This document shows, one piece after another, positions 1 through 7,172 of a DNA stretch of 37,500 bases. The notes beneath the pieces were generated by a model. That model was not told where the DNA came from. It saw only the letters and a list, made by a program, of their open reading frames with translations, and did not search any database. Location of the stretch: the NCBI GenBank assembly GCA_905221605.1, contig CAJNDS010002557.1, positions 182,501 to 220,000 of the forward strand, given 5' to 3'. The stretch comes from Symbiodinium natans. Lineage: Eukaryota > Sar > Dinophyceae > Suessiales > Symbiodiniaceae. Position numbers and translations under genes: made by a program. Position 1 is the stretch's first letter; each line of letters opens with the position of its first letter.

Positions 1-36
1 GCAGGCAAGAGCATGACGGGTGAGGCCTCCATACCT

Positions 37-355
37 AGGGGTTTGGGGTTTGGGGTTTAGGGTTTAGGGTTTAGGGTCTAGGGTTTAGGGTCTAGGGTTT
101 AGGGTTTAGCGTCCTTCTGATAAGGGCATCCCACTATTTGGGGGCCTATATTCGGGGTTCCTTGATTATCGTAAACCCCTACCTCGGGTTGTACCCTACT
201 CCTCTCTAAACCCTAAACCCTAAACCCTAAACCCTAAACCCTGACTCCTATACCCTAAACCCTAAACCGTAAACCCTAACCCTAAACCCTAAACCCTAAA
301 CCCTACACCCTACACCCTAAACCCTAAACCCTAAACCCTAAACCCTAAACCCTAA
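37..355. repeat. Two interstitial telomeric arrays of opposite orientation
   Basis: Positions 37-109 read TTTAGGG with some TTTGGGG and TCTAGGG variants. Positions 206-355 read CCCTAAA. About 95 bp of non-telomeric sequence separates them. The orientation flip over such a short distance rules out a simple chromosome end. Confidence 0.95.
114..185. other. Short structured element of the dispersed family
   Basis: It contains CATCCCACTATTTGGGGGCC and a GTAAACCCCTACC end. In reverse complement this resembles elements at 15316-15415 and 34925-35045 (shared pattern GGGGTTTACGA, then GGCCCC, AATAG, and GGGATGCCCTTAT or similar). It lies between two telomeric arrays and is probably intronic. Confidence 0.4.
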
Positions 356-366
356 CCTTGGGGCAC

Positions 367-526
367 CTCGTTAATGAGGAGGAGAAGGGTATTTATCCAC
401 GCATGGGTCATCCTCGAGGGCTGCTGAAGATCATCCTGTGGGCAAACAACTGCTTTTGAGGCTGAGGCGCATGGTTGCTCACTTGCGCAAGCCGGCATGA
501 GCTCCAACAAGGCACCCTCAAGACCT
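367..526 (-). CDS. Exon of unrecognised gene (leftmost)
   Basis: The minus strand has a pyrimidine-rich acceptor TTCTTTGTTCTAAG ending at 527, then an open frame of 53 codons containing GLEGALLELMPACASEQPC and MTHAWINTLLLLINEV. The proposed end is AACGAG followed by GTGCCC; an alternative donor CAAG|GTTAGGG lies a few bases further on. Telomeric repeat begins directly after. No family is recognised. The gene continues off the left edge or ends unseen. Confidence 0.6.
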
Positions 527-656
527 CTTAGAACAAAGAAGAAGCTACTGAGCTGCTCAAATCGTTACACAACCCCCAGCCCTAGACCCTGAAGGCCACC
601 AATCCCCAGACAGTAAACACCAGAAAGTTGGAACATGGTTTCAGGATGACTAGAGC

Positions 657-712
657 TGGGATTCCCTTTAGTATACCTTTTGGTATACCTTTTGGGGTAT
701 GGGGATAAGGAT
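657..712. repeat. Short internally repeated tract
   Basis: Tandem TATACCTTTTGG units, including GTATACCTTTTGGTATACC, are followed by GGGGTATGGGGATAAGGATA. It resembles the other short structured elements of the window in style but shares no clear sequence with them. Confidence 0.3.
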
Positions 713-809
713 ATCATAAAGGTGATGAGGGTTCCGGTTGAGGGGCGCCCAAGCTTTGGGCGAAAGGCTTGAGGCGCAGGACGTTAGGGCGTCTGAAGCC
801 ATAACACTA

Positions 810-842
810 CTTGCGAGATATGTCAAACATGTAGAATAGATC
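810..842 (-). CDS. Possible micro-exon
   Basis: On the minus strand GTCACCATGGTCAG is a plausible acceptor. It precedes an 11-codon stretch DLFYMFDISRK that ends at CGCAAG. A second open frame also crosses this region (SVMASDALTSCASS), so the call is weak. Confidence 0.25.
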
Positions 843-869
843 CTGACCATGGTGACTTGCTTCACCCGA

Positions 870-972
870 AACCCTAAACCGCAAACCCTAAACCTTAAAC
901 CCTAAACCCTAAACCCTAAACGCTAAACGCTAAACCCTAAACCCTAAACCCTAAACCCTAAACCCTAAACCC
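870..972. repeat. Telomeric array (CCCTAAA)n
   Basis: About 14 units with a few CGCTAAA and CTTAAA variants. It lies between exon-like islands. Confidence 0.9.
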
Positions 973-984
973 AAAACCCAACAG

Positions 985-1059
985 CAACCCAGTCCATGGA
1001 TCGCAGGCGACTGTTGAGCTTGGCGCAGCAAACTCTGGTGGCGCCTCGATGCAGAAGCA
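985..1059 (-). CDS. Exon-like island, frame unresolved
   Basis: Minus-strand acceptor CTTCGGCCAG ends at 1060. All three frames are open to the edge of the telomeric block; the one matching the preceding exon's likely phase contains VCCAKLNSRLRSMDWVAVG. A plus-strand frame starting MDRRRLLSLAQQ also exists. Minus is preferred because every clear exon in the window is minus. Confidence 0.4.
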
Positions 1060-1106
1060 CTGGCCGAAGGTAGTCCAGAATCCAGGGCTTAGGGGTTCAG
1101 AGTCGG

Positions 1107-1172
1107 AAATTAGGGTTTAGGGTTTAGGGTTTAGGGTTTAGGGTTTAGGGTTTAAGGTTTAGGCTTTAGGGG
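1107..1172. repeat. Telomeric array (TTTAGGG)n
   Basis: About nine units, mostly perfect, placed between exon-like islands. Confidence 0.9.
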
Positions 1173-1199
1173 GGGAATTTTTAGAAAGGAGACGCGGTG

Positions 1200-1255
1200 G
1201 AGCTGGTTTGGTGTTACGGTGCTCGTAACTGCTGCTTCGGAGGGCTCGCCTTTCC
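1200..1255 (-). CDS. Exon of unrecognised gene
   Basis: The acceptor GAGATAGCAG ends at 1256. In the phase required by the preceding exon the frame reads ERRALRSSSYEHRNTKPAPP; another open frame reads KGEPSEAAVTSTVTPNQ. The donor is uncertain, and GTAACACC near 1211 is one candidate. Confidence 0.45.
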
Positions 1256-1261
1256 CTGCTA

Positions 1262-1408
1262 TCTCAAGGGGGTTTGGTCCTCCCTAAACCTCCTACACCC
1301 CCTAAACCCCTAAACCACTAACCCCAAAACCCAAAACCCTAAGCCCTAAGCCCTAAACCCTAAACCCCAAAACCCTAAACCCCTAAACCCCTAAACCCCT
1401 CAACCCCC
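1262..1408. repeat. Degenerate C-rich telomere-like tract
   Basis: CCCCTAAA, CCCAAAA and CCCTAAG variants of the telomere unit, ending in poly-C. It appears older than the perfect arrays nearby and fills the putative intron between the exons at 1425-1486 and 1200-1255. Confidence 0.8.
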
Positions 1409-1424
1409 ACCCCCCCCGTCCAAC

Positions 1425-1486
1425 CTCAGCGTCGGCATCGACATCGACTGAAGCCCAGCGAGGTCAAACGTCCGGTGCTCCGCCTC
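1425..1486 (-). CDS. Exon of unrecognised gene (20 codons)
   Basis: The telomeric block runs straight into the acceptor AAACCCAG|GAG. The exon reads EAEHRTFDLAGLQSMSMPTL and ends CTGAG|GTTGGA, a GT donor after AG. It is bounded by telomere-like repeat on both sides. Third codon positions are mostly G or C, as in the long exons of the window. Confidence 0.7.
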
Positions 1487-1612
1487 CTGGGTTTAGGGTT
1501 TAGGGTTTAGGGTTTAGGGTTTAGGGTTTAGGGTTTAGGGTTTAGGGTTTAGGGTTTAGGGTTTAGGGTTTAGGGTTTAGGGTTTAGGGCTTAGCGGTTA
1601 CGGCTTAGGGTT
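1487..1612. repeat. Telomeric array (TTTAGGG)n
   Basis: About 16 nearly perfect units. Its last unit supplies the acceptor region of the exon ending at 1486. Confidence 0.95.
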
Positions 1613-1660
1613 CAGCAGGTCCGGATCGAGCAGTTCTATGGTAGTGATATATTTACGGCT
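1612..1660 (-). CDS. Exon of unrecognised gene
   Basis: A strong acceptor, CGTGTTTTTTCAG, ends at 1661. It is followed by SRKYITTIELLDPDLLN before the telomeric block. The donor is not clear. Upstream, 1661-1770 is AT-richer and looks intronic (repeated GAAGATACT). At about 1771-1800 another coding-like stretch, RKFKNELFYDRNLR, may be the preceding exon, but its junctions do not resolve. Confidence 0.55.
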
Positions 1661-1863
1661 CTGAAAAAACACGAAACCCACCCAGAGAATCCCACAACAT
1701 TAAGAAAATATCAAGTATCTTCGTAGTATCTTCATACAACAGAGCTCTACTCAACGAAGGTTGCGATCATAGAACAATTCGTTCTTGAACTTCCGCATAG
1801 ACTATTTGAACCCCTAAACCCTCCAGGCTTTAAGCCCAGGCCTTGAGGCTCTGTGCGCCAAGA

Positions 1864-1911
1864 TCCTAAACCCTAAACCCTAAACCCTAAACCCTAAACC
1901 CTAAACCTTTA
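1864..1911. repeat. Telomeric array (CCCTAAA)n
   Basis: Seven units, perfect or nearly so, in the putative intron downstream of the exon at 2019-2080. Confidence 0.85.
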
Positions 1912-2018
1912 GCTGGTACTTCGTAATGACACTTTGAGTGCTCAAGCCTAACCCCCAAGACTGCGAAACCCCAAGCCCCAAGCACTGAACCTGGCCCTGA
2001 CCCCAGCCTTTTTGGGGC

Positions 2019-2080
2019 CTTGAGGGCTCAGGGTCCCAAATCGGTATGTCGTGCGAATAGAACCAGGCGAAGAGCCGACC
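2019..2080 (-). CDS. Exon of unrecognised gene
   Basis: The acceptor CAGAATTTAG is followed by GRLFAWFYSHDIPIWDPEPS and ends TCAAG|GCCCC, a GC donor after AG. The hydrophobic and aromatic composition and GC-rich third positions look like ordinary protein. Telomere-like sequence lies on the upstream side. Confidence 0.6.
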
Positions 2081-2097
2081 CTAAATTCTGAACCCTG

Positions 2098-2215
2098 TAC
2101 CCTAAACCCTGAACCCTAAACCCTAAACCCTAAACCCTAAACCCTAAACCCTAAACCCTAAACCCTAAACCCTAAACCCTAAACCCTAAACCCTAAACCC
2201 TAAACCCTAAACCCT
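2098..2215. repeat. Telomeric array (CCCTAAA)n
   Basis: About 16 units, almost all perfect, between the exons at 2225-2308 and 2019-2080. Confidence 0.95.
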
Positions 2216-2224
2216 TTTCCGGTC

Positions 2225-2308
2225 CTCTGTTTTCAGCCTTTCCTCGAGGCTGTCGAACGTCGAAATCCGGCGGTACGAAGGCCGCACGGTCTCTGTAGGC
2301 TCGACAAC
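2225..2308 (-). CDS. Exon of unrecognised gene (28 codons)
   Basis: The acceptor CATCCGTGCGCAG ends at 2309. The exon reads VVEPTETVRPSYRRIS then TFDSLEERLKTE and ends ACAGAG|GACCGG, a GA donor. It is 84 nt, phase 0 on both sides. The plus strand is also open here (PFLEAVERRNPAV) with plausible splice sites; minus is preferred from its neighbours. Confidence 0.6.
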
Positions 2309-2345
2309 CTGCGCACGGATGCGCAGCAAGTTGAGGTGTATAAAG

Positions 2346-2348
<3 letters not shown>

Positions 2349-2384
<36 letters not shown>

Positions 2385-2430
2385 TTATTATTATGATTAT
2401 TGTAATTATAATTATTATTATTATAGCAAA
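2349..2430. repeat. (GA)n then (TTA)n simple sequence
   Basis: About 16 GA dinucleotides followed by ATT/TTA-rich sequence. The short open frames across it are low complexity. Confidence 0.9.
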
Positions 2431-2581
2431 TAACGACAACAATAATGTAAGAAGAACACTGCTACTTAAAGTGTCTTTGCCTCTGCGAGCCTCTTCTTAC
2501 AACAAGCTGCAAGGAGTCAACACAACTCCCCAAACACTAACTTACACCCAAGCATTCCAAACCCTTTCAATACATCTTTGC

Positions 2582-2645
2582 CTTAGGGTTTAGGGTTTAG
2601 GGTTTAGGGTTTAGGGTTTAGGGTTTAGGGTTAGGGTTTTAGGGA
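2582..2645. repeat. Telomeric array (TTTAGGG)n
   Basis: Eight units, separated from the next exon by about 80 bp. Confidence 0.9.
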
Positions 2646-2727
2646 GGCACCTGCCACTGGCAAAGGATCTTATTTAAGGCCCTGGGGCTGCCCATTTTCC
2701 AATTTCCCTGGTTGGCAGCCAGCTTAC

Positions 2728-2796
2728 GCTTTCCCGTGCTTTACTGCCAAAAACCCACTCGAAAACCATGTGCGCAGCAGTTCGTGTCCAGTTTTT
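2728..2796 (-). CDS. Exon of unrecognised gene
   Basis: The acceptor GGCGAGCAG precedes KNWTRTAAHMVFEWVFGS and the exon ends just before GTAAGC, a canonical GT donor. A slightly upstream acceptor would put it in another frame (EKLDTNCCAHGFRVGFWQ). The phase of the exon at 3374-3446 favours the second, protein-like appearance the first. Confidence 0.5.
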
Positions 2797-2811
2797 CTGC
2801 TCGCCAGTGAC

Positions 2812-3180
2812 CCGTAAAACACCCCCGAATACCCGCAAAACCCCCCAAACCCCAAAAACCCCCAAAACACCTAAAGCCCGTAAAGCCCCTACAAGACTAA
2901 AACCCCTCAAACCCCTCAAACCCCTAAAGCCCCTAAAGCCCCCAAAACCCCTAAGACCCCTAAAACCCCTAAAACCCCCAAAACCACTGAAACCCCTAAA
3001 ACCCCTAAAACCCCTGAAGCCCCCAAAACCCCTGAAACCCCTGAAACCCCTGAACCCCTGAAACCCCTAAAACCCCTAAAACCCCGAAAACCCCGAAATC
3101 CCTGAACCCCTGAACCCTAAAAGCCCGAAAAACCCGAAACCCCTGAAACCCCAAAAGCCCTAAAACCCCTAAACCCTCAA
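2812..3180. repeat. Degenerate (CCCCTAAAA) tract
   Basis: A long run of CCCCTAAAA, CCCCTGAAA and CCCCCAAAA variants. Its eroded units contrast with the perfect array at 3214-3368, which suggests two insertion ages in the same gene. Confidence 0.85.
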
Positions 3181-3211
3181 CCTGCCTCTGATGAGTCAGC
3201 CTCCGGCTTTA
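3181..3211 (-). other. Duplicated exon end flanking a telomeric array
   Basis: This segment repeats the end of the exon at 3374-3446: the minus strand reads GAGGCTGACTCATCAGAGGC here and GAGGCTGACCCATCAGAGGC there. The two copies flank the telomeric block 3214-3368. Splicing AG|GC in the first copy to AG|GC in the second would leave one copy in the mRNA. Confidence 0.7.
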
Positions 3212-3213
3212 CA

Positions 3214-3368
3214 ACCCTAAACCCTAAACCCTAAACCCTAAATAAACCCTAAACCCTAAACCCTAAACCCTAAACCCTAAACCCTAAACCCTAAACCCTA
3301 AACCCTAAACCCTAAACCCTAAACCCTAAACCCTAAACCCTAAACCCTAAACCCTAAACCCTAAACCT
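3214..3368. repeat. Telomeric array flanked by direct repeats
   Basis: About 21 nearly perfect CCCTAAA units. Both flanks carry the same roughly 36 bp exon-derived sequence (3181-3211 and 3370-3403), with about four differences. Confidence 0.9.
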
Positions 3369-3373
3369 TCAGC

Positions 3374-3446
3374 CTGCCTCTGATGGGTCAGCCTCGGGCT
3401 TGACACTGTAGGCAACCATTTCGGTGGGCCGTCCCTCGACGCGCAC
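3374..3446 (-). CDS. Exon of unrecognised gene
   Basis: The acceptor GATCCTAAG ends at 3447. The exon reads VRVEGRPTEMVAYSVKPEAD then PSEA and ends GGCAG|GCTGAAGG, a GC donor. The 3' part is duplicated beyond the adjacent telomeric array. No family is recognised. Confidence 0.7.
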
Positions 3447-3454
3447 CTTAGGAT

Positions 3455-3567
3455 CAGGGTTTAGGGTTTAGTGTTTAGGGTTCAGGGTTCAGGGTTCAGG
3501 GTTCAGGGTTCAGGGTTTAGGGTTTAGGGTTCAGGGTTAGGGTTTAGGGTTTAGGGTTAGGGTTTAT
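3455..3567. repeat. Telomeric array with TTCAGGG variants
   Basis: TTTAGGG units and a run of six TTCAGGG units, in + orientation. Confidence 0.9.
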
Positions 3568-3724
3568 GTCATCTTGCTCCCTTCTTGCTGTGGGGGGGGG
3601 GTTTGCGGTGAGCAGGGCTTTTGGGAAAGCGTTCTTAGGGCTTGAGGGCTTAGGGTTTCGGGCTTCGGGCTTGGGGTTTTCAGGATTGTTAGGTTGTTGG
3701 GGCCCCTTTTTGGGGGGGCTGGAG

Positions 3725-3850
3725 GGTATTTCGGCTAGGATGTTCCCCCTTACACTAACAGTCCTTAATAGGCATTCTAGTACGCCCCTATAATGCCCGC
3801 GAAGGACTGTTCATATAAGGGTGAACATCCCAAGATTTCGGGCTCAAGGA
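3725..3850. other. Structured element related to 32500-32570
   Basis: It contains ACAGTCCTTAATAGGCATTC followed by TAGTACGCCCC. A related copy at 32522-32560 reads ACAGTCCTTAGTAGGGATTC followed by TAGTACCCCC. The outer arms GGATGTTCCCCC (3737) and GGGTGAACATCCC (3820) form an inverted repeat, which suggests a small mobile or introner-like element. Confidence 0.5.
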
Positions 3851-3863
3851 GCCCTAATGCCGA

Positions 3864-3978
3864 AACCCTAAACCCTAAACCCTAAACCCTAAACCCTAAA
3901 CCCTAAACCCTAAACCCTAAACCCTAAACCCTAAACCCTAAACCCTAAACCCTAAACCCAAACCCAAACCCTAAACCC
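3864..3978. repeat. Telomeric array (CCCTAAA)n
   Basis: About 16 units, mostly perfect. It is followed by a short G-run. Confidence 0.95.
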
Positions 3979-4075
3979 ATTGAAGGGGGGGGGGGGTGGA
4001 GTATTCTTCATGGCTCACACAAGAGCAAGAAGCCCGCCAGTCATGCGAAGGAACCCCGTCCCCCCGTCATGGGTG

Positions 4076-4288
4076 TAGGGCTTAGGGCTTAGTGCTTGGG
4101 GCTTGGGCTTTGGGCTTTGGGGTTTGGGGTTTGGGGCTTGGGGCTTGGGGCTTGGGGCTTGGGCTTTGGGCTTTGGGGCTTGGGCTTTGGGGCTTGGGGC
4201 TTGGGGCTTGGGGCTTGGGGCTTGGGGTTTGGGGTTTGGGGTTTGGGGTTTGGGGTTTGGGGTTTGGGGTTTGGGGTTTGGGGTTTGG
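4076..4288. repeat. Variant telomeric array (TTTGGGG / GCTTGGG)
   Basis: Runs of GGGGCTT and GGGCTTT give way to about 12 units of GGGGTTT. Reading frames through it encode only Gly-Leu-Trp or Pro-Lys-Gln repeats and are not genes. Confidence 0.95.
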
Positions 4289-4391
4289 GACGCCACGTCT
4301 TTTAAGAAGACTCGTTCGCTTCAACCCTCTGCAGCACCAAATCACAGTCGTGGAGCCGAGCCCATGTCGGGTGATGCCCCAGAAACCCTCA

Positions 4392-4512
4392 ACTTGCAAC
4401 CCTGAACCCTAAAACCCTAGCCCTAAACCCTAAACCCTAAACCCTAAACCCTAAACCCTAAACCCCAAACCCCAAACCCTAAACCCTAAACCCTAAACCC
4501 TAAACCCTAAGC
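4392..4512. repeat. Telomeric array (CCCTAAA)n
   Basis: About 16 units with two CCCCAAA variants. Confidence 0.95.
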
Positions 4513-4567
4513 CGATCCTGAGCATCCTTTCACATGCTTCCCAAGAATGAGGCCAACCTAAGCTCAC

Positions 4568-4618
4568 GGCTTCGGTCGTCGGATCTTTGTCTTTGGCAAA
4601 CAGGGCGAGCGACTTCGC
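4568..4618 (-). CDS. Exon of unrecognised gene (17 codons)
   Basis: The acceptor CCCTGCGAAG is followed by AKSLALFAKDKDPTTEA and a canonical GTGAGC donor. It is 51 nt and phase 0 at both ends, so it joins in frame to the exon ending at 5323. Confidence 0.7.
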
Positions 4619-4627
4619 CTTCGCAGG

Positions 4628-4945
4628 GATTTAGGGTTTAGGGTTTAGGGTTTAGGGTTTAGGGTTTAGGGATAAGGGTTTAGGGTTCAGGGTTTAGGGT
4701 TTAGGGATAAGGGTTTAGGGAGTTTAGGGTTTAGGGTTTGGGGTTTGGGGTTTGGGGTTTGGGGTTTGGGGTTTGGGGTTTGGGGTTTGGGGTTTGGGGT
4801 TTGGGGTTTGGGGTTTGGGGTTTGGGGTTTGGGCTTTGGGGTTTGGGGTTTGGGGTTTGGGGTTTGGGGTTTGGGGTTTGGGGGTTGGGGGTTGGGGGTT
4901 CGGGGTTGGGGGTTGGGGGTTGGAGGTTTGGGGGTTTTCGGGTTT
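4628..4945. repeat. Telomeric array passing from TTTAGGG to TTTGGGG
   Basis: TTTAGGG units (4628-4735) are followed by about 20 units of TTTGGGG and then TTGGGGG variants. The abrupt switch of unit type within one array suggests local amplification of a variant. Confidence 0.95.
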
Positions 4946-5204
4946 GGGGGGGTTTGGGGCTCTGGGCTTTATTGTTTGGGGGGAAAAGGTGGGTACTCCC
5001 CAAAGACAAATGCCAAAAGAGGGGGTCTACTTTAGACTCCCGTGTTCCAACAAAGGAGCCCCCAAAATTCAGGAGCACCCCACACCCTAACCCTAAACCC
5101 TGAACCCTAAGCTTGGCCCTCAACCCTACAAACCCTACGCGCCCACAGGCCCTCTAAACCCTCTTCAAACACCTGGGGGTTTCCGCAAGCAGGGATACCT
5201 TCTT

Positions 5205-5285
5205 TGAGGTCCTTCATATAAGGGAATCCTACAATTTGGGGATCAAGATAGGGGCCCCTTATTAGGAAACCCCCCATCCCTGAAT
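5205..5285. other. Structured element of the dispersed family
   Basis: It reads TATAAGGGAATCCTACAATT then GGGGCCCCTTATTAGGAAAC, resembling the elements near 34190, 34330 and 34990. It lies in the putative intron after the exon at 5323-5371. Confidence 0.4.
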
Positions 5286-5322
5286 CCCAAACAGCCCGAA
5301 CCAAAGGAGCCCTACTGGGAGC

Positions 5323-5371
5323 CTGCATGCTCTCACAGAGCTGCTCGTGCTTTGTGAGCAGCTCCTGCCAG
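5323..5371 (-). CDS. Exon of unrecognised gene (16 codons)
   Basis: A strong acceptor, CGCGCATTTCAG, is followed by one base and WQELLTKHEQLCESMQ. It ends ATGCAG|GCTCCC, a GC donor. Charged, helix-prone residues continue the style of the exon at 5865-5948. Confidence 0.65.
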
Positions 5372-5513
5372 CTGAAATGCGCGTAGCTCTAAAGTCGAAC
5401 ACCCCAGAGCGATGTCAGATCATGCGCCTTGGTGGGTTGGGATGTTTCGGACTCTCTTAGAACTGAAAAATGTTCTCGGGCGCGCTTCTCAGGCGGACTT
5501 TCTGGAAAGCTTC

Positions 5514-5524
5514 CTCTCCAGTCC
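5514..5524 (-). CDS. Possible 11-nt micro-exon
   Basis: CGCCAAGCCAG|GGACTGGAGAG|GAAGC on the minus strand would join the phase 0 exon 5865-5948 to the exon at 5323-5371, which needs two preceding bases. The rationale is phase only. Confidence 0.3.
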
Positions 5525-5559
5525 CTGGCTTGGCGATTTAGGGTTGAGGGTTTATGGGA

Positions 5560-5640
5560 TTTGTAGGGTAGATAGGGTTTATAGGGTCTATAGGGTTTAT
5601 AGGGTTTATAGAGTTTTTAGGGTTTGTAGGGTTTATGATT
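5560..5640. repeat. Degenerate GGGTTTATA repeat
   Basis: About eight imperfect units of TAGGGTTTA with inserted TA, a variant of the telomeric unit. Confidence 0.8.
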
Positions 5641-5744
5641 AGGGTTCATAGGCCTTGTATTGGTTTCAAGAGTTTACAGGGCTACAGGTTTTAAACTAGG
5701 TTTTATGGGGGTTTCTACGGTTTCTAGGCTTTTTAAGGCTTCTA

Positions 5745-5855
5745 GGGTTGAGGGTTTAGAGGTTCAGGGTTTAGGGTTTAGGGTTAGGGTTTAGGGTTTA
5801 GGGTTTAGGGTTTAGGGTTTAGGGTTTAGGGTTTAGGGTTTAGGGTTTAGGGCTT
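5745..5855. repeat. Telomeric array (TTTAGGG)n
   Basis: About 15 units. It abuts the exon at 5865-5948. Confidence 0.95.
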
Positions 5856-5864
5856 AAGGCCCTC

Positions 5865-5948
5865 CTTCTGAAGCTGGATCAAGTCCATGTTCTGCCGGAT
5901 ATCGGCCAGCATCATGGACAGCTCGCTGGGTTTCTCGGCTACAAACAC
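5865..5948 (-). CDS. Exon of unrecognised gene (28 codons)
   Basis: The acceptor GGAAGCTCAG ends at 5949. The exon reads VFVAEKPSELSMMLADIRQ then NMDLIQLQK and ends CAGAAG|GAGGGC, a GA donor. It is 84 nt and phase 0. This is one of the clearest exons on the left side: the following exons (5514-5524, 5323-5371, 4568-4618) join it in frame into a charged, helical, possibly coiled-coil stretch. The gene continues leftward through the exons at 3374, 2728, 2225, 2019, 1612, 1425 and 367. No domain is recognised. Confidence 0.7.
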
Positions 5949-5963
5949 CTGAGCTTCCGGACT

Positions 5964-6039
5964 TTAGGGTTTAGGTTTAGGGTTTAGGGCTTAGGGTTTA
6001 GGGTTTAGGGTTTAGGGTTTAGGGTTTAGGGTTTAGGGT

Positions 6040-6127
<88 letters not shown>

Positions 6128-6430
6128 GGTTAGGGTTTAGGGTTTAGGGTTTAGGGTTTAGGGTTTAGGGTTTAGGGTTTAGGGTTTAGGGTTTAGGGTT
6201 TAGGGTTTAGGGTTTAGGGTTTAGGGTTTAGGGTTTAGGGTTTAGGGTTTAGGGTTTAGGGTTAGGTTTAGGGTTTAGGGTTTAGGGTTTAGGGTTTAGG
6301 GTTTAGGGTTTAGGGTTTAGGGTTTAGGGTTTAGGGTTTAGGGTTTAGGGTTTAGGGTTTAGGGTTTAGGGTTTAGGGTTTAGGGTTTAGGGTTTAGGGT
6401 TCAGGGTTCAGGGTTTAGGGTTTAGGGTGT
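5964..6430. repeat. Longest telomeric array, with GGGTTGA core
   Basis: About 65 units in + orientation. A homogeneous block of about 13 TTGAGGG units (6038-6130) is embedded in otherwise perfect TTTAGGG. Confidence 0.95.
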
Positions 6431-6437
6431 GTCAGGG

Positions 6438-6500
6438 GAGGGCGCGCGCTCGGGTGTGAAACACCCCGGGCCGCGCGCTCGCGTTGCCCGTCAACCCACC
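6438..6500. other. GC-rich imperfect palindrome
   Basis: GCGCGCGCTCGGGTGT and ACACCCCGGGCCGCGCGC are near inverted repeats around a GAA loop. It sits at the edge of the array and at the start of the retroelement neighbourhood. Function unknown. Confidence 0.4.
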
Positions 6501-6504
6501 CCGG

Positions 6505-6750
6505 CCACCCAACCTATACTCTATTAGGGTTTAGGGTTTATGGAATTTACTTTCTTGTGCTCTGATGCTTGCTTTGATGTTTTTAAAGTTGCGCTGTTAG
6601 GGTTTAAGCTGGGGTTGGGGGTAGCCTCGGGGAGGGCCACCCAAACTATACTCTATTAGGGCTTATGGAATTTACTTTCTTGTGCTCTGGTGCTTGCTTT
6701 GATGTTTTGAAAGTTGCGCTGTTAGGGTTTAAGCTGGGGTTGGGGGTAGC
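6505..6750. repeat. Tandem duplication of about 120 bp
   Basis: Two copies (about 6509-6630 and 6637-6748) share TATACTCTATTAGGG, TTTACTTTCTTGTGCTCTG, TTGCGCTGTTAGGGTTTAAG and GGGGGTAGCCTCGG. Parts of the unit reappear at 10960-11000 and 11066-11096 beyond the retroelement. Confidence 0.85.
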
Positions 6751-6765
6751 CTCGGCCCTTTTCGG

Positions 6766-6822
6766 GCCTTCGGCGTGTCAGGGCCCGTAGAGGCTCTTAT
6801 TTATTTGAAGGTCAGGGAAACC
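6766..6822. repeat. Direct repeat flanking the retroelement (left copy)
   Basis: CCTTCGGCGTGTCAGGGCCC then GTAGAGGCT and ATTTGAAGGTCAGGGA. Close copies in the same orientation lie at 10868-10920 and, more diverged, at 11002-11046. Confidence 0.8.
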
Positions 6823-6888
6823 CTTTGTGCCTGCTCCTGGATTCCCCTTCTTTAAGGGCCCTTCGGGTTCCGACTGCAGCTCTGAACC

Positions 6889-7045
6889 ACTCCTACTTCT
6901 GAGGGCGGTGCGCGAGCGAAACAGGGGAGGCTCACAAGCACTCCTACTTCTGAGGGCGTTGCGTGAGCAAAATGCAAACAGGAGAGGCTCACGAGCACTC
7001 CTACTTCTGAGGGCGGTGCGCGAGCAAAATTGCAACAGGAAAGTC
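6889..7045. repeat. Three tandem 51-57 bp units in the element's 3' region
   Basis: Units starting at 6889, 6940 and 6997 share ACTCCTACTTCTGAGGGCG, GCGCGAGC and ACAGGAGAGGCTCAC-like sequence. They lie downstream of the retroelement ORF in its sense direction. Confidence 0.85.
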
Positions 7046-7172
7046 AGAAAAGTATTCTGCACATGAGTGGGGCAGAGAGCGCAGCTGGACCTGCAAACCT
7101 GTCCCAATGTCGATTCCCCCCTGGGCAGATGTCAGAACATCCAGGCGCGACCCGAGAGCGAACAGCGACACG

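Noticed and set aside
1-360. The window as a chromosome end
   Set aside because: Telomeric arrays occur throughout, in both orientations, between exons; the left edge is no different from the rest.
4092-5103. Several 70-130 codon frames of Gly-Leu-Trp or Pro-Lys-Gln repeats
   Set aside because: They are translations of TTTGGGG or GCTTGGG telomere variants.
5412-5642. Plus-strand frame beginning MSDHAPWW
   Set aside because: It runs into a degenerate telomeric tract, lacks splice continuity, and lies opposite minus-strand exon sequence.
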